From Paralithodes platypus (Eukaryota; Arthropoda; Malacostraca; Decapoda; Lithodidae), in assembly GCA_032716605.1 (NCBI GenBank), contig CM064538.1, forward strand, positions 22,923,707-22,987,706: a DNA stretch of 64,000 bases, read 5' to 3'. A program made the position numbers and the translations under genes. Positions 1-10,525 of the stretch are shown piece after piece (the first letter of the stretch is position 1; each line of letters starts with the position of its first letter). Below the pieces are notes generated by a model. That model was not told the origin of the DNA, ran no database searches, and worked only from the letters and a program-made list of their open reading frames with translations.

Positions 1-149
1 TATAACCACTGCCCCCTCGATAAATATAAATATATATATATAAAAGCCGCAGAAGACAATAAGATAAAAGTTACTCTTGTGGGGGGAGGGAGACAGGAAA
101 TTGGCTTAATATCCAGACTTTCTTCTCATATATTTGTATTGTTTCTTTT

Positions 150-183
<34 letters not shown>

Positions 184-320
184 TCTGTGGAGGGGACACA
201 GGAAATTGGCTTAATATCCAGACTTCTTCTACTTCTTATTTATTGGTTATTATCTCCGCCAAGGAAGTTGGACGGAGGTTGTGTTTTTCGTTTCTGTTTG
301 TCTGTATCTCTCTGTATCTT

Positions 321-392
<72 letters not shown>

Positions 393-505
393 CGTCTCTT
401 TCTCTCTCTCTACCTCTCTCTCTCTCTCCAGACAGATCTTTCGGCTGATCCATTCTAAGAAGAAGAAGAAACAGAAAGAGAGAAATACAAACTAGAAAAA
501 CAAAA
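1..505. repeat. Simple-sequence-rich leader region
   Basis: The stretch contains a GA tract near 152-182 and a long CT tract near 312-390. A 28-bp segment at 93-120 (ending in AATATCCAGACTT) is repeated directly at 198-225. The first bases (ATAACCACTGCCCC) resemble the right end of MITE family A, so the window may begin just inside such an end. The apparent ORFs are Leu-Ser or Arg-Glu runs produced by the microsatellites and are not coding. Confidence 0.7.
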
Positions 506-544
506 AAGAAGACGAAGACGAAAAAGAAGAACAAAAACAAAAAC

Positions 545-668
545 AAGAACACCATCACCACCAACAACAACAAGAGTAAGACGAGCGCTAATAAACAATA
601 ACAACAAAAACAACAGCAACAACAAGAGTAAGACAAGCGCTATTAAACAATAACAACAACAAAACAAC
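545..668 (+). repeat. LINE tail-type minisatellite upstream of the 2A LINE
   Basis: Two copies of a unit built from AAC triplets plus AAGAGTAAGACRAGCGCTAW lie just before the GC-rich start of the LINE. The same unit follows the LINE's 3' end at 5059-5270. The LINE is therefore bracketed by its own tail sequence, which suggests insertion into the tail of an older copy, or a tandem arrangement. Confidence 0.65.
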
Positions 669-695
669 AGGTCCTGATGTGGCGGCGTCTACGCC

Positions 696-1745
696 GTGGG
701 ACCACCTCCCGGAGCTGCCAACCGCGGATGGCTGCCGACCCTCCACGGCCGGAGACAAGATCAAAGACCAGTGGAGGACAACCGGATGCCGGCCGCGGGA
801 GCAGTTTCGGGAGCCAAACCGTCACAACCATCCCCTGCCCCCTCCCTGGGGGCACGGGTCCTTGGAGCGGCTTCGGTCGCGCCGGGAATTTCCACACCTC
901 TCACACCACACACACATCACACATTTTTTCCTACACCGAGAAATGACTCTCCGGCTGTCATTTCTCGAAGACTTCTTCTAGCCGGAGACATTGAGAGCAA
1001 CCCAGGACCCACCTACACATACATATGTCCCACTTGCTCAAAACCCATCACTTCGAGTCGCCACACTAAGGGTTCAGTTCTCTGCAATTCATGCAGGAAC
1101 TGGACCCACTTCACCTGCACAACACTTGCCTCCAAGAAACACTACACGAACACCTGGACCTGTTCCTCATGTCCCTCCCTCTCCCAGTCAAATCCCTCAC
1201 CTAAAACCCGTCCACCTCTCCTCCCCAACCCACCGAACCTTCCCATATCATCCACTTCCCCCCCTAAAACCCGCCCACCTCTCCTCCCTAACCCACCTAA
1301 CCTTCCCATACCATCCACATCCTCAACTCAACACACCACACCCCATCCTAATCCATTTCAACCCCCATCTCCTGCACCCCAATCCCCACCCCCACCTCAC
1401 CCATCCCAACCCCCACCCCCTCCCTTACCCCCACCCAATCCTCGTGCAGCAGCACCCAACATACATCGTGCACATAACATTAACATTCTCCAATTGAACA
1501 TAGATGGCATCAACACAAAGAAACACGAACTCTCACACTTCATCAAACAACATAACATACACATTGCCATCTTACAAGTAACAAAACTCCGCACAACACA
1601 AAAAACACCTACATTTCATGATTTCACTACCATCAGACAAGACCAGGCCATCGGCGGCGGCGGTGGACTCATCACCCTGGTACACAAAGAAATATCATAT
1701 AATAGTTACCAGTGTACAAACCAAATCCCTCCTCCCCCCAAATGA
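696..1745 (+). pseudogene. LINE ORF, N-terminal part: 2A motif, Cys-rich finger, Pro-rich linker, start of endonuclease
   Basis: The open frame begins after an in-frame TGA at 675. The listed start is GTG and the first ATG is at 786. Numbering from 696, residues 92-105 form a 2A-type motif ending GDIESNPGP. Cys pairs follow immediately (CPTC, then CNSC, a WTHFTC block and CSSC), a PHD-like treble-clef pattern. A Pro-Thr-rich linker of about 130 residues leads into NILQLNIDGIN, the first motif of APE-type endonucleases. The frame is lost near 1700, where the downstream endonuclease continues one base out of phase. The linker contains a diverged internal duplication (around 1200-1255 and 1262-1317). 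Confidence 0.8.
981..1010 (+). other. 2A-type ribosome-skipping motif
   Basis: The codons read A-G-D-I-E-S-N-P-G-P and are preceded by RRLLL. This matches the D-V/I-E-x-N-P-G-P consensus, where the last Gly-Pro bond is skipped during translation. Here the break would fall between codons 1005-1007 and 1008-1010, releasing about 104 residues (or about 74 from the ATG at 786) ahead of the finger-endonuclease-RT protein. 2A motifs are known in some non-LTR elements of trypanosomes and marine invertebrates. Function in this copy is inferred only. Confidence 0.8.
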
Positions 1746-2334
1746 TAACACAACAGAAGTACAATCTATTAAAATACGCACTGGCAACAACTCCAACATA
1801 ACCATCATAAACACATACATCCCTCCCCAAACATCCCCTACAGTACCAAATGAATACAGACCACACTTACAACACATCACAAACACCCCACACATCATCC
1901 GGGGTGGTAACTTCAACGCCAAGACGTCGGCCTGGTTTGTCGACAACCCCGACACAGACAGAGGGCTGGTACTACAAAACCAAACTGATAACCTCATCAT
2001 CCTTAACGACATCCATCAACATACCCATATTCCTCACCAAGCCCTCTATAACCCATCATCTCCAGACATCACCTTTTGCTCCCCAGAACTCGCCCCCACA
2101 ACATCCTGGAAGGTGGTCAGAACCTTAGGCTCTGACCACCTCCCGATCATTATCACCACCAAAACCAGACTCACCCCAGCTAGCCACAAACACACATACA
2201 CCAATTATAAAAGAGCTAACTGGGAAGCATTCACAAATGAGACAGAACAACACTTCACAACTCTAAACAGTACACCCATCACTAACATCAACAATGCTGT
2301 ACACATACTCAATAAAAACTATCCAAAACGCTGA
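1690..2334 (+). pseudogene. LINE APE-type endonuclease, C-terminal part
   Basis: The frame runs from 1618, with endonuclease similarity from about 1690. Visible motifs are ITIINTYIPP, a degenerate GGNFNA (normally GDFNA), SSPDITFCSP and GSDHLPI, the His-containing last catalytic motif of APE-type endonucleases. The second Gly-Asp pair is replaced by Gly-Gly (IIRGGNFNA), so a key Asp is missing in this copy. The frame closes at 2334 while the continuing sequence resumes in another frame from 2294. Its usual role is to nick the target DNA for target-primed reverse transcription. Confidence 0.75.
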
Positions 2335-3616
2335 CAAGAAACACATTCCAAGAGGTAACAGAAAAAGACACAACCCCAACTTCACACCAGAAATTCAAAA
2401 CCTCATCAGACAACGCGACATACTGAAACACTCCCCAGCACCCCACACACAAGACATCACACAACAAATCCAAGCACTCAACACCCAGACAAACAACAAA
2501 ATACAAGAACAACAAAAACTAAATTGGAATAACTTCCTACAAACACTTGATCACAAAACAAACTCCAAAAAACTCTACAAAACACTAAACAGCATCACAC
2601 TTTCCAACAGCAACACAACACAATCACATGCTGCAATCACAACAATAGACTCTACTCCTTCATGTAAACAACAAGCAAACACTCTCATCAATCACTTCTC
2701 ACATGTCAGCCACCTAAAACCTCACAGAGACGACCGACGTGTCATCCGACGTAAGAGACAATTCCCCACAGACCCTGACTATACACCCTTCACCAATCAC
2801 CAGACAAAGCATATCATCAACAATCTCAAGCACTCACCCGCTTGTGGCCTAGACAACATAAGCAACATACACCTCATACACCTGGGACCACAAGGCATAC
2901 AAGCACTCACCAACATATCAAACTACAGTTATTCACACAACACAATACCAGACATTTGGAAGCATGGTATCATCACCACATTCCCCAAACCCAACAAAGA
3001 CCCCACGCTACTCTCCTCGCACCGCCCCATCACACTCCTTTGCACCCCCTCCAAAGTCATGGAACGCCTAGTATTACAACTAATTACACACGACCTACCC
3101 CTAGCTCCAACACAACATGGCTTTAGGCCACTGCACTCCACAAACACTCTTCTCACAGACCTTACACAAAGAGCTTTTGACGGCATCAACTCAGCTAGAC
3201 CACCACACAGATCACTATTAGCCACACTCGACATTAGTAAAGCCTTCGATCCCATCCCCCGCCACAACCTAACAAACAAAATCTACAACACAAACATGCA
3301 CAACAACACAAAAAGGTGGCTGGCCAACTTCCTAGCAGGCAGATGTTCACACATATCTTTTGCCGGTCAGTCATCTAGAATCAGAAACTTTCCAAACGGA
3401 GTCCCACAAGGATCCGTCCTATCGCCCGCACTCTTCAATCTGTACATGCACGATATAACTACACCCAATACACCCCAAATAAACTTAGCCTCCTATGCAG
3501 ATGACATAACACTCACATGCACACACCATGACCCAAAAAGAGCAACAGATCTCCTTCAACCCTATCTCATCACACTACGGTACATGGCTGGTGCACTACA
3601 AACAGACTTAATCTAG
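2294..3616 (+). pseudogene. LINE reverse transcriptase domain
   Basis: About 440 codons carry the RT blocks in order: KPNKDPTLLSSHRPITLL, QHGFRPLHSTN, LATLDISKAFD, NGVPQGSVLSPALFNLYMHD and the catalytic YADD at 3494-3505. The upstream part (KHIPRGNRKRHNPNF) is the linker between endonuclease and RT. The frame is lost near 3585, about 25 residues after the active site. The core looks intact, with both Asp residues of YADD and the Asp of LDISKAFD present. Confidence 0.85.
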
Positions 3617-3755
3617 CCCCAGCCAAATCCACCGCAACCCTGCTCACAAGCTGGAGAGGAGAACACGAATACATCCCTCAACTCACCATAAACAACACAC
3701 CCCTAACACATACACACACACCCAAAATCCTAGGAGTAACATATGATACTCATAT

Positions 3756-4195
3756 AGTAGTGCATACCACAAGCCCACCGAAACGTCAATAAAATACCCT
3801 CATTGTTCCCTGATTAAATAGCACTGTATGAATATTCCCATATTCAAAATATGCTATAGGGGTGCAATGCCTGGTGAGTTATCTGCTCAACAGGTGGCGT
3901 TGTGTGTGTGTAAGTGTGAGAGTCCGAGTGTATGGGGTGAGACAGTGAAGCACGGGAACGAGGTGGCTTCAGAGATGGGGTCGTTTCGGGCCATGAGTGA
4001 GCACCGTGCCTCATGTGAAGGCAAGATGGCAGGTGCTCGTTGTACTCTACGTGCTTCACATGTCTCACTCCCTAGACTGGAACAAGACCTCACGGGCTTC
4101 ACTGTTCATTGTAAAGCGGTGAATGTTAAGGCTCTCAGCCTATGCCCGAGAGGAAGTAAGTTGGAATATAGAAAAAAAAAAAAAAAAAAAAAAAA
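3756..4195 (+). mobile_element. Poly-A-tailed insert inside the LINE RT
   Basis: Sequence unrelated to the LINE interrupts its coding region and ends in about 25 A residues (4172-4196). The LINE codons resume directly after the A tract. ATAT occurs on both sides (3752-3755 and 4196-4199), a possible 4-bp target duplication. Its terminal poly-A suggests retroposition by a LINE. The body shows no clear tRNA-like boxes and was not recognised; a processed pseudogene or SINE are both possible. A 133-codon frame within it has no recognisable motif. Confidence 0.65.
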
Positions 4196-4197
4196 AT

Positions 4198-5058
4198 ATG
4201 ACATTCAAACAGCACGCCACAAACATTAAAAAGAAACTGACAGCCAGACTTAACGCCCTCAGGTCACTTGCTCGCACAAAATTTGGACACAACAAAGAAA
4301 CCACCACCACAGTATATAAACAATACATAAGATCAGTGATGGAATATGCAAGCCCAGCCTGGGCTTCTAACCAAGCTGAAACACATCATAAGACCTTACA
4401 GACTATTCAAAACAAAGCCCTGAACATCATTACAGGCTGCACAGCTACTGCACCCACAGATCACCTACATCAAGAAACCAAAATCCTCAAAGTCAAAGAC
4501 CATCTGGACATGAGAGGCACTCAATTCCTGGCAGTAGCCTCTACGAACCAGGACCACCCACTAAACTACATGGCAACACACCCACAGACACCAAGAAATA
4601 TCAAAACAACACCCAGCACACGGTATCACACACAATTACTGTCCTCTCTCCCTCCCTGCCCCCCCCGAACCAACTTCCAGAAGCACATCCATACTCATAT
4701 CTCTCGCCGATCCATCCACTCACTCACAAACAACACGCAGCTACAAGCACGACCTCCCGAAATCCATCCTTCCGAATCCTCCCTTCCTCGCGAGGACAGA
4801 GTCCACCTGGCCTGGCTGAGATGCGGACACCATCCAGCTCTCCTGAGCTATCAGAAGAGACTGGATGACTCCGTTGTCGACACCTGACCGGGATGTAACA
4901 CAGCACCCCATACCATTAAACACATCATAAAAGACTGCATTTCACACAACCACTTACGCCAACAACACAATCTATACTCAATGAGAGCTCTGTGGGAAAG
5001 CCCGATCGTGGCCATGGCCTTCCTCAGGGACTCGGGGCTGTTCGGCCAGGCAGCTTAG
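4198..5058 (+). pseudogene. LINE RT C-terminal domain with Cys-His knuckle
   Basis: The region after the poly-A insert continues the RT thumb and C-terminal domain. Recognisable stretches are LNALRSLARTKFG, YIRSVMEYASPAW and LQTIQNKALNIITG. An in-frame TGA at 4885-4887 lies where the first Cys of a CxxC-H-C knuckle is expected, followed by PGC and HIIKDC, so a single Cys-to-stop change is likely. The frame then continues to a TAG at 5056-5058. The last codons overlap the GC-rich 3' end shared with the non-autonomous element at 49011-49529. Confidence 0.75.
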
Positions 5059-5270
5059 GGAACAACAACAACAACAACAACAACAAAAACAAGAGTAAGA
5101 CAAGCGCTTAAACAAGAAGAACAACAAAAACAACAACAAAAACAAGAGTAAGACAAGCGCTAATAAACAAGAACAACAAAAACAACAACAAAAACAAGAG
5201 TAAGACAAGCGCTAATAAACAAGAACAACAAAAACAACAACAACAAGAGTAAGACAAGCAGAAATAAACC
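5059..5270 (+). repeat. LINE 3' tail minisatellite
   Basis: Four copies of a unit of about 50 bp made of AAC/AAAAC triplets plus AAGAGTAAGACAAGCGC follow the LINE stop. Copies start near 5090, 5144, 5196 and 5247. Tandem tails of this kind are typical of LINE 3' ends. Confidence 0.75.
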
Positions 5271-5724
5271 TCTCACCCGTGCCCCAACGGAAGCAACCAG
5301 AGCAATAAGAGCTTAAACCAAGTCAACACTCTCGGCTTGAACAACATCATAACAACATTCACAACAAAAATGCAACCACGCCAATAAGCTCTTGGGGAAA
5401 AAAAAAAAAAACAAAAAAAACAATGCTACCACGCCAAAAAAAAAAGCACCACGACAATAAGCCCACCTCTCGAAAATTTAATATATTAATAGGCCTACAT
5501 ACATACATACATTAAAAAATGAATGACAAAATATAAGAAATAACAAATATAACTATAAACTTCCAACTCCCTCAATAAAATAAATAAATACATAAATAAA
5601 TATATGAAAATAAATACAAATTAAAGCTCCAACTCTCCTCTCTATTAATTCGCCAGCCAATAAACCCCCCTCTCAATTTTATTTATATAATATAATCAAA
5701 TAAATTTTAATTATTACCATTCTT
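5271..5724 (+). other. A-rich spacer with a possible LINE 3' remnant
   Basis: Bases 5275-5386 can be read as a short open stretch (LNQVNTLGLNNIITTF) ending at a stop and followed by an A tract at 5398-5411. It could be the last codons of another LINE copy. The rest is AT-rich with CATA and AAATA runs. Nothing else was recognised. Confidence 0.3.
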
Positions 5725-6036
5725 GCTAAGGTGGCCTCCCAGAAGCTGGGTGTGCTCAACCGCCTCAAGGGGTTCTTTACCCCTGCACATCTTCTTGCTC
5801 TGTACAGGGGCACAGTGTGTCCTTGTATTGAGTATTGTTCACATGTGTGGGGAGGATCCTCTCACACCGCACTCCTAGACAAAGTAGAAAGGAAAGCCTT
5901 TCGTATCATTAACTCCCGTCCACTCACCAACTGTCTGCAATCTCTCTCTCTTCGCCGCAATGTTGCATTTCTCCCGCTATTCTATCGCTACTATAATAAT
6001 CAGTGTTCCTCAGAGCTTTCCCAGTGTATACCACCT
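5725..6036 (+). pseudogene. LINE RT C-terminal fragment, left part (split by a CR1-like insertion)
   Basis: The reading MASQKLGVLNRLKGFF, TPAHLLALYRGTVCPCIEYC and HVWGGSSHTALLDKVERKAF is the C-terminal domain of a Jockey-type RT. It breaks at 6036, where a CR1-like copy begins, and resumes at 7251. A second, separate copy of the same family is at 42042-42450 and confirms continuity across the insertion. Confidence 0.75.
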
Positions 6037-7250
6037 AGAAAATTGGCTCAGCGACAGAAAGCAAAGAGTAGTCATAAACGGTAAGGCATCAAAATGGACC
6101 AATGTAAGTAGCGGGGTACCCCAGGGATCGGTACTAGGACCAATTCTCTTTCTAATTTACATCAACGACATAGATGAGGGTCTCACCTGTACAATCTCAA
6201 AATTTGCTGACGATACAAAAATTGCAAATAGCGTACTCTCGAAAGAACAAGTTGACGATATGCAACACAATCTAGATAAATTGTCATGTTGGGCCCAAAT
6301 TTGGCAAATGAGTTTCAATGCGGATAAATGTAAAGTACTACATATCGGATACCTAAATGAGAAGCAAACTATTCGATGAATGGCACTCAGCTTAAGAATG
6401 TAAACAGAGAACCGATCTGGGAGTAACAATATCGAGTAACCTAAAACCGAGTCAACAATGTTCAGAAGTTTTAAGAAGGCAAACCAAATAATTGGCTTTA
6501 TAGGCAGGTCATTTGAGCATAAATCCAAAGAAGTTATCCTAACCCGTTACAATTCCTTAGTCCGCCCTCTTCTGGAATACTGCGTTCAATCCTGGTGCCC
6601 TTATTACCAAAAAGATATTAACAAGCTAGAACGAGTTCAACGTAGAGTTACCAAAATGATACCTAGCCTAAAGAACAAACCATACGAAGAGCGTCTTAGA
6701 GAATTAAATCTATTTCCTTTAACCCAGCGCAGATTAAGAGGCGACTTAATTCAAGTGTTCAAAATCATCAAAGGCATCGACAATATGAACTGTAGTAAGT
6801 ACTTTTCGTATCGACCAATCTAATTACACGCGGGGAAACGGTTGCAAAATTATTGGTAAATCTTTTAACTCGCACGAATCTAAGAATTTCTTCTTCAATC
6901 GAGTTGTCAACTTGTGGAATGGGCTTCCCCGACGAGACGTTATAGACTGCATCACCGTTGATTCATTTAAACTCCGCCTAGACAAATATCTCGCATCAAA
7001 CCCGCGACTGACTGCGTTTGTAAATGAATAACTTTATTTTATCCCCCCCTCAGTTACTAACCCATCTGTCCCCTACTAACTTCCTAATCCTGCCACGGAC
7101 ATTAGTTCCAGGGCAGTAATTCCCTTTCCAATGTTCCCTTACCCACTCTAAACCACTGTTTGGACACTTGATCCTCAGTGTTTTGGAGGACAAGCAACCT
7201 AGAAGGGTCACTGGATCTGTTGTTGCTTGATTTCCTTTGTACTCCTTTGT
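6037..7250 (+). mobile_element. CR1-like LINE, family 1, copy 1 (5' truncated)
   Basis: The copy begins inside the RT at the codons for ENWLSDRKQ and carries SSGVPQGSVLGPILFLIYIN, FADDTKI (YxDD box, Tyr replaced by Phe), VRPLLEYCVQSW and FFFNRVVNLWN. Stop and 3' UTR follow, ending in two imperfect copies of TTTGTACTCC. It lies inside another LINE fragment with ACCT at both edges (6033-6036 and 7251-7254) as a 4-bp target duplication. Frameshifts near 6363, 6410 and 6805 disable it. Confidence 0.85.
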
Positions 7251-7560
7251 ACCTCTACGTAGGGTACGTAGTACCCGTCTTGCAACACAATCCCACCCCT
7301 ACTCTGTGCAGCTCTCCAACCCAAGAGTGAAACGGTATTCTCAGACTTTCTTCTATTGAACTGCTGAGCTCTGGAACTCTCTCCCTGAATCAGTCTTTCC
7401 CTCTATCTATGACTTAAATTGCTTCAAACTCCGTGTGTCCAGGCATTTTGGCTAGAACGTCCCTTGATTTTGGCCCTGTCACTCATTCAACTCTGGAGGA
7501 GGCACTCGATACAGGCAGCTCTGCCTTTTGTGTCCCTCACTCACATAGAACAAAAAAATA
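7251..7560 (+). pseudogene. LINE RT C-terminal fragment, right part
   Basis: This continues the fragment that stops at 6036. It encodes a degenerate QSHPYSVQLSNPRVKRYS and TAELWNSLPESVF, the last conserved RT C-terminal motifs, then a 3' UTR near-identical to 42170-42440. Several in-frame stops are present. Confidence 0.7.
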
Positions 7561-7628
7561 ATGAAAACAAAGATATATAATAAGACGATAAACTTCCAAC
7601 TCCCCTCTATTATTTCTTCTCTTAAGTT

Positions 7629-9200
7629 CTTTTATGTTTCCTCTAATGTCCTCCCTTAATGCACCTTCCTTTTATGTTTCCTCTAATGTCCTCCCTTAAT
7701 GCACCTTCCTTTTATGTTTCCTCTAATGTCCTCCCTTAATGCACCTTCCTTTTATGTTTCCTCTAATGTCCTCCCTTAATGCCCCTTCCTTTTATGTTTC
7801 CTCTAATGTCCTCCCTTAATGCACCTTCCTTTTATGTTTCCTCTAATGTCCTCCCTTAATGCCCCTTCCTTTTATGTTTCCTCTAATGTCCTCCCTTAAT
7901 GCACCTTCCTTTTATGTTTCCTCTAATGTCCTCCCTTAATGCACCTTCCTTTTATGTTTCCTCTAATGTCCTCCCTTAATGCACCTTCCTTTTATGTTTC
8001 CTCTAATGTCCTCCCTTAATGCACCTTCCTTTTATGTTTCCTCTAATGTCCTCCCTTAATGCACCTTCCTTTTATGTTTCCTCTAATGTCCACCGTTAAT
8101 GCAGCTTCCTTTTATGTTTCCTCTAATGTCCTCCCTTAATGCCCCTTCCTTTTATGTTTCCTCTAATGTCCTCCCTTAATGCACCTTCCTTTTATGTTTC
8201 CTCTAATGTCCTCCCTTAATGCCCCTTCCTTTTATGTTTCCTCTAATGTCCTCCCTTAATGCACCTTCCTTTTATGTTTCCTCTAATGTCCTCCCTTAAT
8301 GCACCTTCCTTTTATGGTTTCCTCTAATGTCCTCCCTTAATGCACCTTTCCTTTTATGTTTCCTCTAATGTCCTCCCTTAATGCACCTTCCTTTTATGTT
8401 TCCTCTAATGTCCTCCCTTAATGCACCTTCCTTTTAATGTTTCCTCTAATGTCCTCCCTTAATGCACCTTCCTTTTATGTTTCCTCTAATGTCCTTTCCT
8501 TAATGCCACCTTCCCTTTATGTTTCCTCTAATGTCCTCCCCTTAATGCACCTTCCTTTTATGTTTCCTCTAATGTCCTCCCTTAATGCCCCTTCCTTTTA
8601 TGTTTCCTCTAATGTCCTCCCTTAATGCACCTTCCTTTTATGTTTCCTCTAATGTCCTCCCTTAATGCATCTTGCTTTTATGTTTGCTCTAATGTCCTGG
8701 CTTTATGCACCTTCCTTTTATGTTCGCTCTAATGTCCTCCCTTAATGCACCTTCCTTTTTATGTTTCCTCTAATTGTCCTCCCTTAATGCACCTTCCTTT
8801 ATGTTTCCTCTAATGTCCTCCCTTAATGCACCTTCCTTTTATGTTTCCTCTAATGTCCTCCCTTAATGCACCTTCCTTTTATGTTTCCTCTAATGTCCTC
8901 CCTTAATGCACCTTCCTTTTATGTTTCCTCTAATGTCTCCCTTAATGCACCTTCCTTTTATGTTTCCTCTAATGTCCTCCCTTAATGCACCTTCCTTTAT
9001 GTTTCCTCTAATGTCCTCCCTTAATGCACCTTCCTTTTATGTTTCCTCTAATGTCCTCCCTTAATGCACCTTCCTTTTATGTTTCCTCTAATGTCCTCCC
9101 TTAATGCACCTTCCTTTTATGTTTCCTCTAATGTCCTCCCTTAATGCACCTTCCTTTTATGTTTCCTCTAATGTCCTCCCTTAATGCCCCTTCCTTTTTC
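7629..9200 (+). repeat. 40-bp satellite array, about 39 copies
   Basis: Units of exactly 40 bp contain TTTTATGTTTCCTCTAATG and TCCTCCCTTAATGCACC. Phase is perfect against 60-base lines until single-base indels appear after 8310. A recurring A/C variant (GCACC or GCCCC) mixes through the array. CTCCCTTAATGCCCCTT in the unit matches the junction of MITE A1's right end with its flank at 9617-9640, so the unit appears to contain a MITE terminus. Tandem, spacer-free identity rules out a CRISPR array. Confidence 0.9.
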
Positions 9201-9309
9201 ATGCTCCATTAAATTCTATCAGCCTCATCATTTTCCTATTTTTGCTCCATATGTAGTTTTCCCCGTTTCTCCCGTTCAGCTTTCATATTTATTTAGTCTA
9301 CATTTTAAC

Positions 9310-9626
9310 CCGTATAGTATTTTTTGAGTTTCCTTGTTAGAACTCCCTCAAACTTAGAAAAACACCCCCTAGATAAATTTGTACATTTTTCGGTAGAAAA
9401 ATGTCCCGGCCGAAGGCCGATTCCTTCTAAAATTACAGGCTCGCTATCGCTCGCTAGGAAAAAAATCGACACCTAAAGGGTACGAAAGGTCTTAAAATTG
9501 ACAAAAAATGAGGCGAAAGGTCTCAAAATCGCCAAACTAACGGAACGAACGTCTTAAAACCTCAAAACTAAAATGCTAAACATGAGGGAGAAGGGGGTCC
9601 ATAAAAAGCGAGTACTACCCCCTTAA
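9310..9626 (+). mobile_element. TTAA-type MITE family A, copy A1 (left end worn)
   Basis: The copy carries the family core: GTACATTTTTCGGTAGAAAA, the hairpin CGGCCGAAGGCCG at 9407-9419, GGCTCGCTATCGCTCGC, and the right arm ending CCCCCTTAA at 9623-9626. The left terminus is not clear. Members of this family have ends of the form TTAAGGGGAGAC and a length near 370 bp. Confidence 0.75.
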
Positions 9627-9698
9627 TGCCCCTTTCCCTCTTCATACTCCATTAAATTCTATCAGCCTCATAATTTTCCTATTTTTTCGCTCGCTATG

Positions 9699-9896
9699 TA
9701 CAGTAGCGCTAATATATCGTGCCTCACCTCGCTCTGTGCTGTATTAATGTCTGTCAGATGTTGAATTGGGTGGGTAAGTGTAGGAACATGTTTGCATATC
9801 TCACTCGAAATGTATAAATCAAGTTTAGGTATTGCTCATACCAATTATTGTTCAAAATATACATGTGCCTAGACATCACATATTTGACCGACTGTA
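9699..9896 (+). mobile_element. TA-type MITE family C, copy C1
   Basis: Ends read TACAGTAGCGCTAATA and GACCGACTGTA, imperfect inverted repeats flanked by TA. The centre TGCTGTATTAATGTCTGTC AGATG is shared with copies near 21.5, 21.8, 39.3 and 45.9 kb. Length near 200 bp, no coding capacity. The TA flank suggests Tc1/mariner-type mobilisation, which is inference. Confidence 0.75.
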
Positions 9897-9938
9897 CTTC
9901 CTCCGTTTCTCCCGTTCAGTATACATATACCCAATCAT

Positions 9939-10308
9939 TTAAGGGGAGACTGGCCGTTTGTTTGGTCTATTAATTCATTTATTCATATTTTTTTTTAGTT
10001 TCCTCCCTAGACCTCCATCAAGCTTAGCTAAACACCACCTAGCCCCTCTTCAAGATAAATTTGTACATTTTTCAGTAGAAAAATGTCCCGAACGACGGCC
10101 GTTTCCTCTTAAAATTGCAGGCTCGCTATCGCTCGCCAGGAAATAATGGACACCTAAATGGCACGAAAGGTCTTAAAATTGACAACGAAATGGGGCGAAA
10201 GGTGTTAAAATCACCAAATTAATGGGCCGAACGTCTTATAATCTCAAAACTAGTGGGGCTAAACATTAGGGAGAAGGGGGTCCAGAAAAACGGTCTGCCT
10301 CCCCTTAA
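9939..10308 (+). mobile_element. TTAA-type MITE family A, copy A2 (complete)
   Basis: A 370-bp copy with TTAA at both edges. Left end TTAAGGGGAGACTGGCCGTT pairs with the right end (complement TTAAGGGGAGGCAGACCGTT), giving a terminal inverted repeat of about 20 bp. The interior holds the family core; the hairpin stem is mutated here (CGAACGACGGCCG). It lies immediately left of H1, sharing its TTAA. Confidence 0.85.
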
Positions 10309-10525
10309 GCCGGTATCACACGAGCGCTATTTCCCTCAAACATTTAACCTCAACACTGGTCTGGCAGCTTATGGGGTCAACATTTAATATATCACGGCTA
10401 CCTATATTCATCCACCATCAGTCTAGTTTCCGATACCAGTGCATAAATATTCTAGAAATGTTGCCAGAAAAATGTTGACCATCGAATGTTGACTATAAAA
10501 GCGTCCGTGTGATACCGGCTTTAGT
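10305..10525. mobile_element. TA-type MITE family H, copy H1
   Basis: Inverted ends AAGCCGGTATCACACG and CGTGTGATACCGGCTT are flanked by TA. The element is about 215 bp. Interior stretches include TGGCAGCTTATGGGGTCAAC and TAGTTTCCGATACCAGTGC. Copy H2 at 50732-50955 is similar along its whole length. Confidence 0.8.

Larger units (their letters stand above)
669..5058 (+). mobile_element. Jockey-like non-LTR retrotransposon with a 2A-type motif, near full length but broken
   Basis: A GC-rich 5' region is followed by coding blocks in three frames. In order they encode a 2A-like motif, a PHD-like Cys finger, an APE-type endonuclease, a reverse transcriptase with a YADD box, and a C-terminal Cys-His knuckle. 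The stop at 5056-5058 is followed by an AAC-rich tail. Frame changes near 1700, 2320 and 3585, a nested 440-bp insert and an internal TGA at 4885 mean it cannot make protein now. The domain order fits the Jockey/CR1 group of LINEs; the exact clade is not settled by eye. Confidence 0.85.

Noticed and set aside
79..667. Open frames rich in Leu-Ser, Arg-Glu or Cys
   Set aside because: They are translations of CT, GA and AAC repeats; no start context or domain supports a gene.
3828..4229. 133-codon ORF in the poly-A insert
   Set aside because: No homology-like motif; it ends inside the A tract as poly-Lys, and lies in a retroposon body.
7629..9200. Regular repeats that could suggest a CRISPR array
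   Set aside because: Units are directly tandem with no unique spacers, and the surrounding sequence is eukaryotic.
9407..9419. Bacterial REP-like palindrome suggesting contamination
   Set aside because: The palindromes sit inside TTAA-bounded MITEs repeated across the window among eukaryotic retroelements.
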